Below, in pieces: positions 53,392-61,825 of a stretch of 64,000 bases of DNA. The translations under genes were made by a program, and so were the position numbers. Source of the DNA: Mycobacteroides chelonae (GTDB taxonomy: Bacteria; Actinomycetota; Actinomycetes; Mycobacteriales; Mycobacteriaceae). Every line of letters begins with the position of its first letter. Within the stretch, counting starts at the first letter, position 1. The DNA lies in the NCBI RefSeq assembly GCF_016767715.1, contig NZ_CP050145.1:3100001-3164000 (forward strand), written 5' to 3'. The notes beneath the pieces were generated by a model. It saw only the letters and a list, made by a program, of their open reading frames with translations, was not told the DNA's origin and did not search any database.

Positions 53392-53991
53392 TTATTCGGC
53401 CTTCGGCCGGGGCCGCAGCGCCTGCACCAGGTAGTCGACACCGGTGATGACGGTGAGTGCCACCGCCAGCCCCATCAGGACCGCAGCGGCGGTGTGCCAA
53501 TGCCCCGTCAATGGCAGCAGATACCCGGCGATCGCCAGTGACTGCACCATGGTCTTGAGCTTGCCGCCCCGGTTGGCGGGGATCACCCCATGGCGGAGCA
53601 CCGAGAAACGCAGCACCGTGATCCCGATCTCGCGCACCAGGATGACCGCGGTAACCCACCACGCGAGATCTCCGAGCACGCTGAGCCCCACCAGTGCCGC
53701 ACCGACAAGCGCCTTGTCGGCAATCGGGTCGGCAAGCTGGCCGAACGGCGTGACCAAGCCATACCGGCGGGCCAGCACGCCGTCGTAGCGGTCGGTGGCG
53801 ATGGCTAGCGCGAACACCCCGAAAGCGGCGATGCGCCAGGAGGATTCGTGCCCACCCGCGGTGAACAGGACAACGATGAACACCGGTACGAGCACAATGC
53901 GCAGCACTGTCAGGATGTTGGCAATGTTCACCACCGGCACCGGCGCAGCCGAAGCCTCGGAATCAGGCTGGGTTTCCGGTGGCATCGGCAC
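53392..53991 (-). CDS. pgsA: CDP-diacylglycerol--glycerol-3-phosphate 3-phosphatidyltransferase-type enzyme
   Basis: A CDP-alcohol phosphatidyltransferase, 199 residues from GTG 53991. The active-site motif is DRYDGVLARRYGLVTPFGQLADPIADK, with the D-x2-DG-x-x-AR...G-x3-D-x3-D pattern complete (about residues 66-92). NIANILTVLRIVLVPVFIVVLF opens helix 1, and five more helices follow. It makes phosphatidylglycerophosphate; I recall the equivalent as pgsA3 (Rv2746c). A -10 element 7 bases upstream supports GTG 53991 over GTG 54000. Confidence 0.92.
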   Translation of the reverse strand: MPMPPETQPDSEASAAPVPVVNIANILTVLRIVLVPVFIVVLFTAGGHESSWRIAAFGVFALAIATDRYDGVLARRYGLVTPFGQLADPIADKALVGAALVGLSVLGDLAWWVTAVILVREIGITVLRFSVLRHGVIPANRGGKLKTMVQSLAIAGYLLPLTGHWHTAAAVLMGLAVALTVITGVDYLVQALRPRPKAE

Positions 53992-53998
53992 GTCAAAC

Positions 53999-54004
53999 AC
54001 CCTA
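53999..54004 (-). promoter_or_regulatory. -10 element (TAGGGT), leaderless promoter of pgsA
   Basis: On the minus strand TAGGGT ends 7 bases before GTG 53991. With the argA -10 18 bases away on the other strand it forms a compact divergent promoter pair. Confidence 0.58.
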
Positions 54005-54021
54005 TCTGTTCTAGGGCTAGC

Positions 54022-54027
54022 TACTGT
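54022..54027 (+). promoter_or_regulatory. -10 element (TACTGT), leaderless promoter of argA
   Basis: TACTGT ends 6 bases before ATG 54034. Confidence 0.6.
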
Positions 54028-54033
54028 TCACGC

Positions 54034-54570
54034 ATGAGCGCTGAAGGTACATCCGGCATCTCGACTAACACGGCTCCCGCGGTGACCGTTCGTCGTGCCC
54101 GTACCTCCGATGTGCCCGCTATCAAGGCGCTCGTGGACGTCTATGCCGGGCGCATCCTGCTGGAAAAGAACCTTGTGACGCTGTACGAGGCGGTTCAGGA
54201 GTTCTGGGTGGCCGAGCTCGACGGGGACGTCGTGGGCTGCGGCGCCCTGCATGTGCTGTGGTCCGATCTCGGCGAGGTACGCACCATCGCGGTGCACCCC
54301 CGGCTCAAGGGCTCGGGGGTTGGGCACGCGATCGTCGGCCGCCTGCTCGATGTCGCCAGGGAACTTGAACTCAAAAGAGTCTTCGTACTGACCTTCGAGG
54401 TCGACTTCTTCACCAAACACGGATTCCGCGAGATCGATGGCACCCCGGTGACGGCCGAGGTCTACGAGGAGATGTGCCGGTCCTACGACACCGGCGTGGC
54501 CGAGTTCCTCGACTTGAGCTACGTGAAGCCGAACACCCTGGGCAACACCCGCATGCTCGCCCACCTCTGA
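54034..54570 (+). CDS. argA: Amino-acid (L-glutamate) N-acetyltransferase
   Basis: A 178-residue GNAT enzyme for the first step of arginine synthesis. TVRRARTSDVPAIKALVDVYAGRILLEKNLVTLYEAVQEFWVAE is the actinobacterial ArgA start; VRTIAVHPRLKGSGVGHAIVGRLLDVARELELKRVFVLTFEVDFFTKHGFREIDGTPV contains the acetyl-CoA loop. It matches the M. tuberculosis enzyme (Rv2747), which is a short stand-alone acetyltransferase without the kinase-like domain of E. coli ArgA. Divergent from pgsA; start set by the -10 element. Confidence 0.93.
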   Translation: MSAEGTSGISTNTAPAVTVRRARTSDVPAIKALVDVYAGRILLEKNLVTLYEAVQEFWVAELDGDVVGCGALHVLWSDLGEVRTIAVHPRLKGSGVGHAIVGRLLDVARELELKRVFVLTFEVDFFTKHGFREIDGTPVTAEVYEEMCRSYDTGVAEFLDLSYVKPNTLGNTRMLAHL

Positions 54571-54619
54571 TTTCTGCGCATCGGGCATTCTGGGCGCGAT
54601 CGTCGGCCATGATCGAGGC

Positions 54620-55276
54620 ATGCCAAGACTGCGCCAGGTCTCCCGCGCCGAAACCGACGACCTCCTTGTCCATCGCATGTACGACCAGATCTTCGGTGAT
54701 CGCGATCCGGTCTCCGATCCCGGGACCACCACGGGCACACCCGGTGACTGGTGGACGGTCTTCGCGCTCGTACCCGAGGCGCTGAAGCATTCGGTTCAGG
54801 GTTTCGCGTTCTACCGCAGTCCCGATCGCAAGCTGGACCCGGTCCTGCGGGAGCTTGGCCAAACACGCGCCGGTTGGGCTCGTCGCAGCCAGTTCGTGTT
54901 CTCCCAGCATTGCAAGTCGTGCCGCATGGTGGGTATGTCCGAGGAAATGATCGCCGCGATCCCGTCATGGAGTACCGCTGATTGCTTCACCGCGGCGCAG
55001 CGAGCCGTACTCGCCTACACGGACTGCTTGGTTCTCGACGGGGGCCGGGTGCCCGACGGGATCTTCGCCTCGTTGAAAGCCCACCTCTCCGACGAAGAGA
55101 TCCTGGAACTCACCTACATCACCGCGATGTATGAAATGCATGCCGTGATGAGCACGGCCTTACGTCTGGAGTGGGACAACCGCGACGAGCCGATCGTGGA
55201 GATCGCCGCCCCCGAGGGATTCACATCCTTCGATGTGGGCGACGCCATCGCACTGCGGCGCGACGAGAACGCTTAG
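54620..55276 (+). CDS. Carboxymuconolactone decarboxylase / AhpD-like protein
   Basis: A 218-residue helical protein of the CMD fold. The functional motif QFVFSQHCKSCRMVGMSEEMIAAIPSW has CKSC (about residues 97-100) in place of the AhpD CxxC, which suggests thiol peroxidase-type or electron-transfer activity. VLAYTDCLVLDGGRVPDGIFASLKAHLSDEEILELTYITAMYEMHAVMSTALRLE is the typical second half. Substrate unknown. The stop overlaps the ftsK stop as TTAG (55273-55276). Confidence 0.85.
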   Translation: MPRLRQVSRAETDDLLVHRMYDQIFGDRDPVSDPGTTTGTPGDWWTVFALVPEALKHSVQGFAFYRSPDRKLDPVLRELGQTRAGWARRSQFVFSQHCKSCRMVGMSEEMIAAIPSWSTADCFTAAQRAVLAYTDCLVLDGGRVPDGIFASLKAHLSDEEILELTYITAMYEMHAVMSTALRLEWDNRDEPIVEIAAPEGFTSFDVGDAIALRRDENA

Positions 55277-57762
55277 AAGTCTTCGGGCACCGCGCCGTCG
55301 TCTTCGTCTTCCTCGTCGGCTCCCCCTCCGCCGCGGATCGATGCCATCACACTGCCGAGGTCCTCGGGCTTCACCATGACCTCGCGCGCCTTGGATCCCT
55401 CACTGGGGCCGACGATTCCGCGCGTCTCCATCAGGTCCATGAGGCGACCCGCCTTGGCGAAACCGACCCGCAGCTTGCGCTGCAGCATTGAGGTCGAGCC
55501 GAATTGACTCGACACCACGAGCTCGACGGCCTGCAAGAAGGCGTCCATGTCGTCACCGATGTCGGGATCGACGTCTTCTTTACCGGGACCGCCGCCGACC
55601 TTGGTCGCGGTGACACCCTCGGTGTAGTCGGGCTCGGCCTGTTCCTTGGCCGCCGCCACCACGGCGCTGATCTCCTCGTCGGTGATGAAGGCGCCCTGCA
55701 TGCGAATCGGTCGCCCGGCGCCCATCGGCAGGAACAGTCCGTCGCCCATGCCGATGAGCTTCTCGGCGCCGGGTTGGTCCAGGATGACGCGGCTGTCGGT
55801 CAGCGATGACGTCGCAAAGGCAAGGCGCGAAGGCACATTCGTCTTGATGAGGCCGGTGACCACGTCCACCGACGGACGCTGGGTGGCGAGCACCAGGTGG
55901 ATACCGGCCGCTCGCGCCTTCTGGGTGATACGCACGATGGCGTCCTCGACGTCACGAGGCGCGGTCATCATGAGGTCAGCCAACTCGTCGACGACGGCGA
56001 GAATGAAGGGGTACGGACGGTATTCACGCTGGCTGCCCAGCGGTGTGGTGATCTCGCCGGAGCGCACCTTCGCGTTGAAGTCGTTGATGTGCCGGACCCG
56101 GCTGGCCTGCATGTCCTGGTATCGCTGCTCCATCTCTTCCACCAGCCAGGCCAGGGCGGCCGCAGCCTTCTTCGGCGAGGTGATGATCGGGGTGATCAGG
56201 TGCGGAATGCCTTCGTAGGGTGTCAGTTCCACCATCTTGGGGTCGATCAGGATCATCCTGACCTCCTCCGGGGTGGCGCGGGCCAGCAGCGAAACGAGCA
56301 TCGAGTTGACGAAGCTCGACTTGCCCGAACCGGTGGAACCGGCAACCAGCAAGTGCGGCATCTTGGCCAGGTTGGCGGAGATGAAGTCGCCCTCGATGTC
56401 CTTGCCCAGGCCGATCAACAGCGGATGGTGATCGGTGCGGGTTTCGGGTGCGGTCAGCACGTCGGCCAGCCGCACCATCTCTCGGTCGGTGTTTGGCACC
56501 TCAATGCCGACCGCTGACTTGCCGGGGATCGGCGCGAGCAGACGCACGCTGTCGGTAGCCACCGCGTACGCGATATTGCGTTGCAGGGCGGTGATTTTCT
56601 CCACCTTGACGCCGGGGCCGAGCTCAACCTCGTAGCGGGTGACGGTGGGACCACGGTTGAAGCCGGTGACCGCCGCATCGACCTTGAACTGTTCGAGCAC
56701 TCCGGTGATCGCGGCGATCATGTCGTCGTTCGCCGCGCTGCTTTCCTTCGGGGGATCTCCCGCGATGAGCAGATCCAGCGAGGGCAGCACGTAGGGGCCC
56801 TCGACCACCCGATCGACAACGGGCATCTGCGGTTTCGGCTTGGACTTCTTGGTCGACTTGACCACGGGCGCCGGCTTGGGAGCCGGTGCAGCGGGCGGCT
56901 CTGGCGCCGCCGCCTCTTCCTCAAGCGGGTAGTTGTCCATCGGGGTGGCGCCGCGCGTGAATTCACGCGTCGCCTCGTAGTCGTCTTCGGGCTCGTAGTC
57001 CTCTACGTAGTCCTCGTCGTCCCACTCCTCATCCCATTCGTCGTAGTCCCTGGGCGAGAACATGTTCCGAAGGGTGTCCGGGATGTCGCGGATCGTGGTG
57101 CCGGTCAGTAGCAGCACCCCGAAGACGATCGCCATCACGAGTAGCGGCGCGGCGATCCACGCGGTGAGGCCTTGTGCGAGCGGCCCGCCGATCACGAAGC
57201 CGACAAATCCTCCCGCGTCCGCTCGCCCCTCGGGGGAATCGGGGGAACCCGCGAACAGATGCCACAGCCCCAGGATCGGCAGCGCGACCATGGCGAAGCC
57301 GAGCAGTAGGCGCGGACGCTCCTCCGGGTTCGGCTCGGTGCGCATCAAGAACACCGCGATGACGACGGCGATGATCGGCACCAGTGCGACACCGGATCCC
57401 ACGACCGCGCGGAAGACATCGTCGATCCAGCCGCCTACCGGTTTGGCGGCGTGGAACCATGAGCTCGCGCCCACCACGAAGGCCAGGCCCAGCAACGCCA
57501 GCGCTACACCGTCGCGCCGGTGACCGTGCTCGATGTCGTGAGCCCTGCCCACCGACCGGAACAACGACCCCACGCCGTGGGCGCAGGCGTGCCACCCGCT
57601 ACGCGCCCCTCGGCCCAATGCCACCAGCGGCGTCGTCCAATGCTGGTTACGACGCTGATTACGCCGGCGCGGTGCCGGACGACGGGTCGGCGCGGTATTG
57701 CGCGACCGGGGTCCCGATTTGGTGTTCCGGCCACGCGAACGGCTGACAGTCTTACTCGCCAT
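55273..57762 (-). CDS. ftsK: DNA translocase FtsK
   Basis: An 829-residue division-septum DNA pump that resolves chromosomes. The N terminus has a basic Arg/Asn-rich leader, then four membrane helices at about residues 76-96, 110-133, 145-165 and 195-220. A linker rich in Pro, Glu and Lys follows to about 330. The motor domain has Walker A VAGSTGSGKSSFVNSML and Walker B MILIDPKMVEL, and a FtsK/SpoIIIE signature (VVDELADLMMTAPRDVEDAI). The C-terminal gamma winged helix that reads KOPS-type sequences is STSMLQRKLRVGFAKAGRLMDLMETRGIVGP. ATG 57762 with a -10 element 6 bases upstream. Confidence 0.97.
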   Translation of the reverse strand: MASKTVSRSRGRNTKSGPRSRNTAPTRRPAPRRRNQRRNQHWTTPLVALGRGARSGWHACAHGVGSLFRSVGRAHDIEHGHRRDGVALALLGLAFVVGASSWFHAAKPVGGWIDDVFRAVVGSGVALVPIIAVVIAVFLMRTEPNPEERPRLLLGFAMVALPILGLWHLFAGSPDSPEGRADAGGFVGFVIGGPLAQGLTAWIAAPLLVMAIVFGVLLLTGTTIRDIPDTLRNMFSPRDYDEWDEEWDDEDYVEDYEPEDDYEATREFTRGATPMDNYPLEEEAAAPEPPAAPAPKPAPVVKSTKKSKPKPQMPVVDRVVEGPYVLPSLDLLIAGDPPKESSAANDDMIAAITGVLEQFKVDAAVTGFNRGPTVTRYEVELGPGVKVEKITALQRNIAYAVATDSVRLLAPIPGKSAVGIEVPNTDREMVRLADVLTAPETRTDHHPLLIGLGKDIEGDFISANLAKMPHLLVAGSTGSGKSSFVNSMLVSLLARATPEEVRMILIDPKMVELTPYEGIPHLITPIITSPKKAAAALAWLVEEMEQRYQDMQASRVRHINDFNAKVRSGEITTPLGSQREYRPYPFILAVVDELADLMMTAPRDVEDAIVRITQKARAAGIHLVLATQRPSVDVVTGLIKTNVPSRLAFATSSLTDSRVILDQPGAEKLIGMGDGLFLPMGAGRPIRMQGAFITDEEISAVVAAAKEQAEPDYTEGVTATKVGGGPGKEDVDPDIGDDMDAFLQAVELVVSSQFGSTSMLQRKLRVGFAKAGRLMDLMETRGIVGPSEGSKAREVMVKPEDLGSVMASIRGGGGADEEDEDDGAVPEDF

Positions 57763-57768
57763 GGCGAC

Positions 57769-57774
57769 AGCCTA
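57769..57774 (-). promoter_or_regulatory. -10 element (TAGGCT), leaderless promoter of ftsK
   Basis: On the minus strand TAGGCT ends 6 bases before ATG 57762. A direct repeat CATCTGCA lies a little upstream (57786-57805 region). Confidence 0.58.
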
Positions 57775-57889
57775 GTCGCAACAGTCACATCTGCACCATC
57801 TGCAACACGGCTAAAACCGCTAGTAAGCAAATGTTTTGTCACCTACGCGAGGCCACCCCGAGACAGTCTCGTGACCTGCGAAACCCGGC

Positions 57890-58432
57890 TCAGCGTTCGG
57901 GGCGGGGCTTCGTCTCACCCAGCCAGGACTGATTCGCCGCGATATAGAACTGATCGCCGTTGAAGCTGCTCGCGGAATGACCCCGGAAGCAGTAGACGCC
58001 CTGATCCTTGGTGACTGCGCATTTGACGGCGCGGTAGTTGAAGTAGTTACCGGGCGTGAGCACCGGCGGACGCGTCGCCGGCGTGAACAGCGCGTCATTG
58101 GTGGTGTCGAAATGAGCACGCCAATCACCCGGGAACCAGGCGACTTGGTTCGTACCGGCAGGCGTCCCCGGGAACGAGCCGTTACAGCCGAAGCTTCCGT
58201 CGATCCAGATCGCACAAGTCAACCCGCGCGGCGTCGAAAACCATGCCCCATCGGTGTCGTCACGCAAGAACTGCTCGAAGTCGGCCTGCTTGAACTTGGT
58301 GGCGTTATTGACGTCGGGATAGGGATTTGGGTCCCCGGGGATGTCTGGGTCCGCCATCGCGAAGGCCAGCGATCCGGCACTTAGTCCCAGCATCAGCGCG
58401 ATAGGTGCCACTATCCGAGCCAGCAGCCGCAT
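57890..58432 (-). CDS. Secreted four-Cys protein, paralogue 1
   Basis: A 180-residue Sec-exported protein: signal peptide MRLLARIVAPIALMLGLSAG with cleavage near residue 26 (AFAMADPD). The mature part has four Cys in fixed places (LTCAIW, SFGCNG, VKCAV, VYCFRG) and the motif WFSTPRGLTCAIW-DGSFGCNG-PG-PAGTNQVAWFPG-AHFD. The same layout occurs in the protein at 59942-60451. I do not recognise a named family. GGAGGG precedes ATG 58432. It is divergent from the MpaB-type oxygenase gene. Confidence 0.8.
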   Translation of the reverse strand: MRLLARIVAPIALMLGLSAGSLAFAMADPDIPGDPNPYPDVNNATKFKQADFEQFLRDDTDGAWFSTPRGLTCAIWIDGSFGCNGSFPGTPAGTNQVAWFPGDWRAHFDTTNDALFTPATRPPVLTPGNYFNYRAVKCAVTKDQGVYCFRGHSASSFNGDQFYIAANQSWLGETKPRPER

Positions 58433-58567
58433 TCCAAGCCCTCCCGATATTCGTGGTTACTGAGTCAGCAAAATAGCGAGGCCGATTGTATTGACGCCGT
58501 CGATCCGGCGCGGGAAAACCGGCCAGACACTTGACAATGAGTGTTGCCAACATGCCTGTGTGCTCGC

Positions 58568-58573
58568 TAGCCT
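58568..58573 (+). promoter_or_regulatory. -10 element (TAGCCT), leaderless promoter of the MpaB-type gene
   Basis: TAGCCT ends 6 bases before ATG 58580. Confidence 0.58.
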
Positions 58574-58579
58574 TTCCCC

Positions 58580-59938
58580 ATGAGTGGCAACGGCGCCCTA
58601 TCGACGGTCAGCACACATCCCAACGACTACTACTGGCGGGCAGGTATGAACCTGCGCCCCGCACCTGCCCGGCTGCGCTTCGATGCCATGTGGACCCAAT
58701 CCCGCAGGGACATCCTGGCGCCGTGGATGGACTTCCAGGAGATCCCCAGGGAAACGGCGCGTACCCGGCTGCTCGCCGATCACCTCTGGCAGGGCGACGA
58801 GCTGATGGATGCGGTCGTGGACCGCATCCGGAAGATGCCCGCGCGCCAGGGACGGGCGATGCTCACCCGGGCCCTTGACCACGGCATCGAATCGATAGAA
58901 AACCCGCCGGCAGAGTTTGTCGCGCTGTTCGCGCAGCTCGATAATCCGCCCCCGTGGTACGACCCCGCGCTCTGGGAGCGGGGCCGCCAGCTATGGAACA
59001 ACTCGTCGTTGGCGGCGAAGTTCGGCATGGGGTTCGGCGACACCTTCGGCACCTTTGTGGGCGATGAAGTCGCCTATGCAACCGGGGCTACCGGCAGATT
59101 CGTCAACGACACCCTGCGGAGAAATCTGGAGACCACCGCGTGGTTCCGCAAGATGACCTATCGCGGAGCCCTGGAACGCTTTTCACAACCTTTCAAGGAC
59201 ACCGTCCTGGTTCGGCTGATGCACGCACAAGTGCGCGCCGGGCTCCGGCGCTCCTGGGGCGACGAACAGTTCGCTCACCACGGCAACCCGATCTCCAATT
59301 CGATGATGATGGGTGCCGCGATGACCTTCGGGCTCATCCCGCCACTGATCGACCATCAGCACGGGCGCACCCGCCGCATGGCCGATCTTGAAGCAGCAGT
59401 GATGTATTGGGCATACATCGCCTACGTATTCGGTGTCGCCGAGGAGCTGATCCCGAAATCCGTGGCCGAGGGCATGGAGACGATGGACTATATGGTCGCC
59501 TACGCCGGCGGCCCCTCGGAATGGACTGACATCATGATGACCGCGGCATTCGGCTTCGTGGACAAGGGAATTGCCGGGAGGATCGGCCGACTGGTATTCA
59601 CCCCGGTTCTGGGTGTCGCCGCCTACTACGGCGGCGAGGACCTTGTCCGCGCACTTGTGCGCGCAACTCCCCTACGCGACGCGCGTCTTCAACCGTGGAC
59701 CACGCTAACCGGCATCGCGGTGCACGCCAATGTCCAGATGCGGCGACTCACGGACAGGCTGCCGGGCGCCAAACGCCGTGCACAACAACGCAATGGCGAA
59801 CTGCTGTGGTGGTCCGCGACGATGATCAACCAGGCACTGGCCAGGCTCGGCGACATGCACGACACCTCATACACCCACCATGACGCGACGGCGGCGACAC
59901 CGGCAGGGTGCCCGGTGCCGCACGCCCCACGCAATTAG
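58580..59938 (+). CDS. Oxygenase MpaB / DUF2236 family protein
   Basis: A 452-residue helical protein of the DUF2236 family, which includes the fungal MpaB oxygenase and the latex-clearing protein Lcp (haem-dependent). Typical stretches: ALWERGRQLWNNSSLAAKFGMGFGDTFGTFVGDEVAYATGATGRFVNDTLRRNLETTAWF and the hallmark DTVLVRLMHAQVRAGLRR, whose Arg and His are conserved near the cofactor. No signal peptide; some hydrophobic segments near 290-310 and 345-360. Reaction and substrate unknown (lipid or isoprenoid cleavage is possible). Both flanking genes encode the same type of secreted Cys protein. Confidence 0.82.
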   Translation: MSGNGALSTVSTHPNDYYWRAGMNLRPAPARLRFDAMWTQSRRDILAPWMDFQEIPRETARTRLLADHLWQGDELMDAVVDRIRKMPARQGRAMLTRALDHGIESIENPPAEFVALFAQLDNPPPWYDPALWERGRQLWNNSSLAAKFGMGFGDTFGTFVGDEVAYATGATGRFVNDTLRRNLETTAWFRKMTYRGALERFSQPFKDTVLVRLMHAQVRAGLRRSWGDEQFAHHGNPISNSMMMGAAMTFGLIPPLIDHQHGRTRRMADLEAAVMYWAYIAYVFGVAEELIPKSVAEGMETMDYMVAYAGGPSEWTDIMMTAAFGFVDKGIAGRIGRLVFTPVLGVAAYYGGEDLVRALVRATPLRDARLQPWTTLTGIAVHANVQMRRLTDRLPGAKRRAQQRNGELLWWSATMINQALARLGDMHDTSYTHHDATAATPAGCPVPHAPRN

Positions 59939-59941
59939 CGG

Positions 59942-60451
59942 CTACTGCTCGTTGCCCAACCAGGTCTTGCCCGGCGTAACGAGGAACCGGGCACCCGAAT
60001 AGCCGCCCTTACCGGAACCCGCTCCGCCGCAGTACAGATGATTCTCGGGCGTTGTCGCGCAACGAACATTGCGATACTCGATGTAGTTATTGGCCGGCAG
60101 TACCCTCTGCGCTTCTCCGGACGTGAATCGAATCTGCTCGGTGTTATCGAAATGCGCGGACCCTTCACCGGAGAACCAGCCCACCTGATTGGTGCCAGCT
60201 GGAGCTCCTGGGATAACGCCATTGCAGCCGAAGCTGCCGTCGTCCCAAATGCCGCAACTCAGTCCGGACGTGGATGAAAACCACACGCCAGGCTTGTCGG
60301 CGATCCGGAACCCCTCGAAGTCGAACTTCGCGTACTTGCTGGTATCCGGGTACGGGTCCTTCGGTGGGTCTGCCGCAGCGGGCAGCGCCGTTCCCACCGA
60401 CATCGCCAAACCTGCTACCGCGCCCACCATCGCAAACCAATTTTGCGACAT
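59942..60451 (-). CDS. Secreted four-Cys protein, paralogue 2
   Basis: A 169-residue Sec-exported protein: signal MSQNWFAMVGAVAGLAMSVG with cleavage near residue 27 (AAADPP). The mature domain repeats the pattern of the protein at 57890-58432: WFSSTSGLSCGIW-DGSFGCNG-PGAPAGTNQVGWFSG-AHFD and Cys in VRCAT and LYCGG. GGGGAGG precedes ATG 60451. It is convergent with the MpaB-type gene (3 bases between stops) and divergent from the TetR gene. Function unknown. Confidence 0.8.
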   Translation of the reverse strand: MSQNWFAMVGAVAGLAMSVGTALPAAADPPKDPYPDTSKYAKFDFEGFRIADKPGVWFSSTSGLSCGIWDDGSFGCNGVIPGAPAGTNQVGWFSGEGSAHFDNTEQIRFTSGEAQRVLPANNYIEYRNVRCATTPENHLYCGGAGSGKGGYSGARFLVTPGKTWLGNEQ

Positions 60452-60604
60452 CGCTAGTACCTCCCCTGTTTCCCAGTATCACTGCACTACGCATTTCGCG
60501 TGCAGTACCACGTGATAAATCATACACAAATTGTTAACTGAAACATCCACCCAAATAGACACAGCTACCTTTCAGATTCGACTTCCCTCGCACGTAGATT
60601 CATC

Positions 60605-60610
60605 TATGGT
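60605..60610 (+). promoter_or_regulatory. -10 element (TATGGT), leaderless promoter of the TetR gene
   Basis: TATGGT ends 6 bases before ATG 60617. The palindrome TAGAT-TC-ATCTA (60595-60606) overlaps it and could be an autoregulatory site. Confidence 0.55.
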
Positions 60611-60616
60611 GAGAGC

Positions 60617-61183
60617 ATGACCGAGAAGGTCTCTCGCCACGACTACTTCACTGCCGCGTTCGAACTACTGGCGGCTGGCGGCAAGCCCGCACTCACCACG
60701 ACGGCGGTATGCCGCCGAATCGGCGTGACCACGGGCTCGCTGTACCACCACTTCGGCAGTGGGGCGGGCTTCTACCGAGCAGTCATCGATTACTGGGAGA
60801 ACGACATCACTACCGCGCAGCGCCGCCGCGTGGACGAAGTATCCGATCCGCAGGAACGGCTGGTCGTGCTGGAGCAAGCAGCGCGTGAGGCCGACCATGA
60901 GGTGGAGAAGGCCATTCGCGCCTGGGCGATGGCGGACCGCTACGTGACGGCGGCGCAGCACCGCGTGGACCAGGTACGACATCAACATCTCACCAAGCAC
61001 TACATCGAAGCCGGCTTCGCTCCGGATCGGGCGGACACGATGGCACGCATTGGTTTCAGCATCTTGATTGGCGCTCAGCAGTTCGGCACCCAGGTAGACC
61101 GCAAGCGTCTCAATGCCGCACTCGATGAATACTCCGTCTGGATCAACTCGCTGGTGCCTACGGAGGCGACCACGTCCCGCTGA
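60617..61183 (+). CDS. TetR family transcriptional regulator
   Basis: A 188-residue regulator. The N-terminal helix-turn-helix reads FTAAFELLAAGGKPALTTTAVCRRIGVTTGSLYHHFGSGAGFYRAVIDYWE (about residues 11-61), and the C-terminal ligand domain is helical. It is divergent from the secreted protein 2 gene and overlaps the convergent membrane gene by 26 bases. Targets are unknown; the adjacent secreted/oxygenase genes are candidates. Confidence 0.88.
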   Translation: MTEKVSRHDYFTAAFELLAAGGKPALTTTAVCRRIGVTTGSLYHHFGSGAGFYRAVIDYWENDITTAQRRRVDEVSDPQERLVVLEQAAREADHEVEKAIRAWAMADRYVTAAQHRVDQVRHQHLTKHYIEAGFAPDRADTMARIGFSILIGAQQFGTQVDRKRLNAALDEYSVWINSLVPTEATTSR

Positions 61184-61724
61184 CCTTGGTGTAGCGAGAC
61201 ATCAGCGCCAGGGCCTGGTCAGGAAAGAGTTCACGGGGGAAGGCTTCACGCATTCCCGGCCGCGCGGAAAACAAGATCCCCACGGCGTTGTCGTTCACCA
61301 CAACGTTCTTGATCTCGGCGTAGTCCCGCAAAACCATCAGCCGAGTGGTCAGAAATGATTGCCCGAGTAAGGCATTCGTCGTTGGGCGCAGTACCCAGAA
61401 CGTGAACTCTGACGCCCCGAACTCGGCACGCTGCACCGTCCCGACAGGTATCGCCTGCATGGACAGCTGGGTACGAGAACGGATTCTCGACGCGATCAGC
61501 GCCGCCGCCGCAATCACAACGATCAGGATCACCACACCGGCGGCAGCCGCCACAAACACAAAGAAGAACGCGACGTACAACACGGCCCCGACGAGCAGAA
61601 TCCAGACGCCCCGGGAACGTGCAACCGTCTGAAGCGCGCCCTTTGCAAGTTTGCCTCGCCCCTCTTCGGTGAGGACAACCTCGGTTCGGATGGGCGACCC
61701 GCTCGCCAGGTCGTGATCGGTCAT
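61158..61724 (-). CDS. Membrane protein of unknown function (two helices, YcxB-like fold possible)
   Basis: A 188-residue protein: soluble start (GSPIRTEVVLTEEGRGKLAKGAL), two adjacent membrane helices at about residues 41-60 and 62-80 (GVWILLVGAVLYVAFFFVFV, AAAGVVILIVVIAAAALIA), then a beta-rich C-terminal domain (VQRAEFGASEFTFWVLRP and YAEIKNVVVNDNAVGILFSARPG). Helix pair plus beta domain resembles YcxB-like or PH-domain-like proteins; not certain. GAGGGAGG precedes ATG 61724. Its 3' end overlaps the TetR gene. Confidence 0.7.
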   Translation of the reverse strand: MTDHDLASGSPIRTEVVLTEEGRGKLAKGALQTVARSRGVWILLVGAVLYVAFFFVFVAAAAGVVILIVVIAAAALIASRIRSRTQLSMQAIPVGTVQRAEFGASEFTFWVLRPTTNALLGQSFLTTRLMVLRDYAEIKNVVVNDNAVGILFSARPGMREAFPRELFPDQALALMSRYTKVSGTWSPP

Positions 61725-61825
61725 ATCCCTCCCTCGATATCCCCCACAGCGTATCGACCGCAGGGCGCCCCAGCTGGCTTCGGTACGGTGGAATTCGATC
61801 CACTCCCAACGACGAGAGGTGTTCC

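Noticed and set aside
60595..60606. TAGAT-TC-ATCTA palindrome before the TetR gene
   Set aside because: Too short to call as an operator on its own, although its place over the -10 is suggestive.
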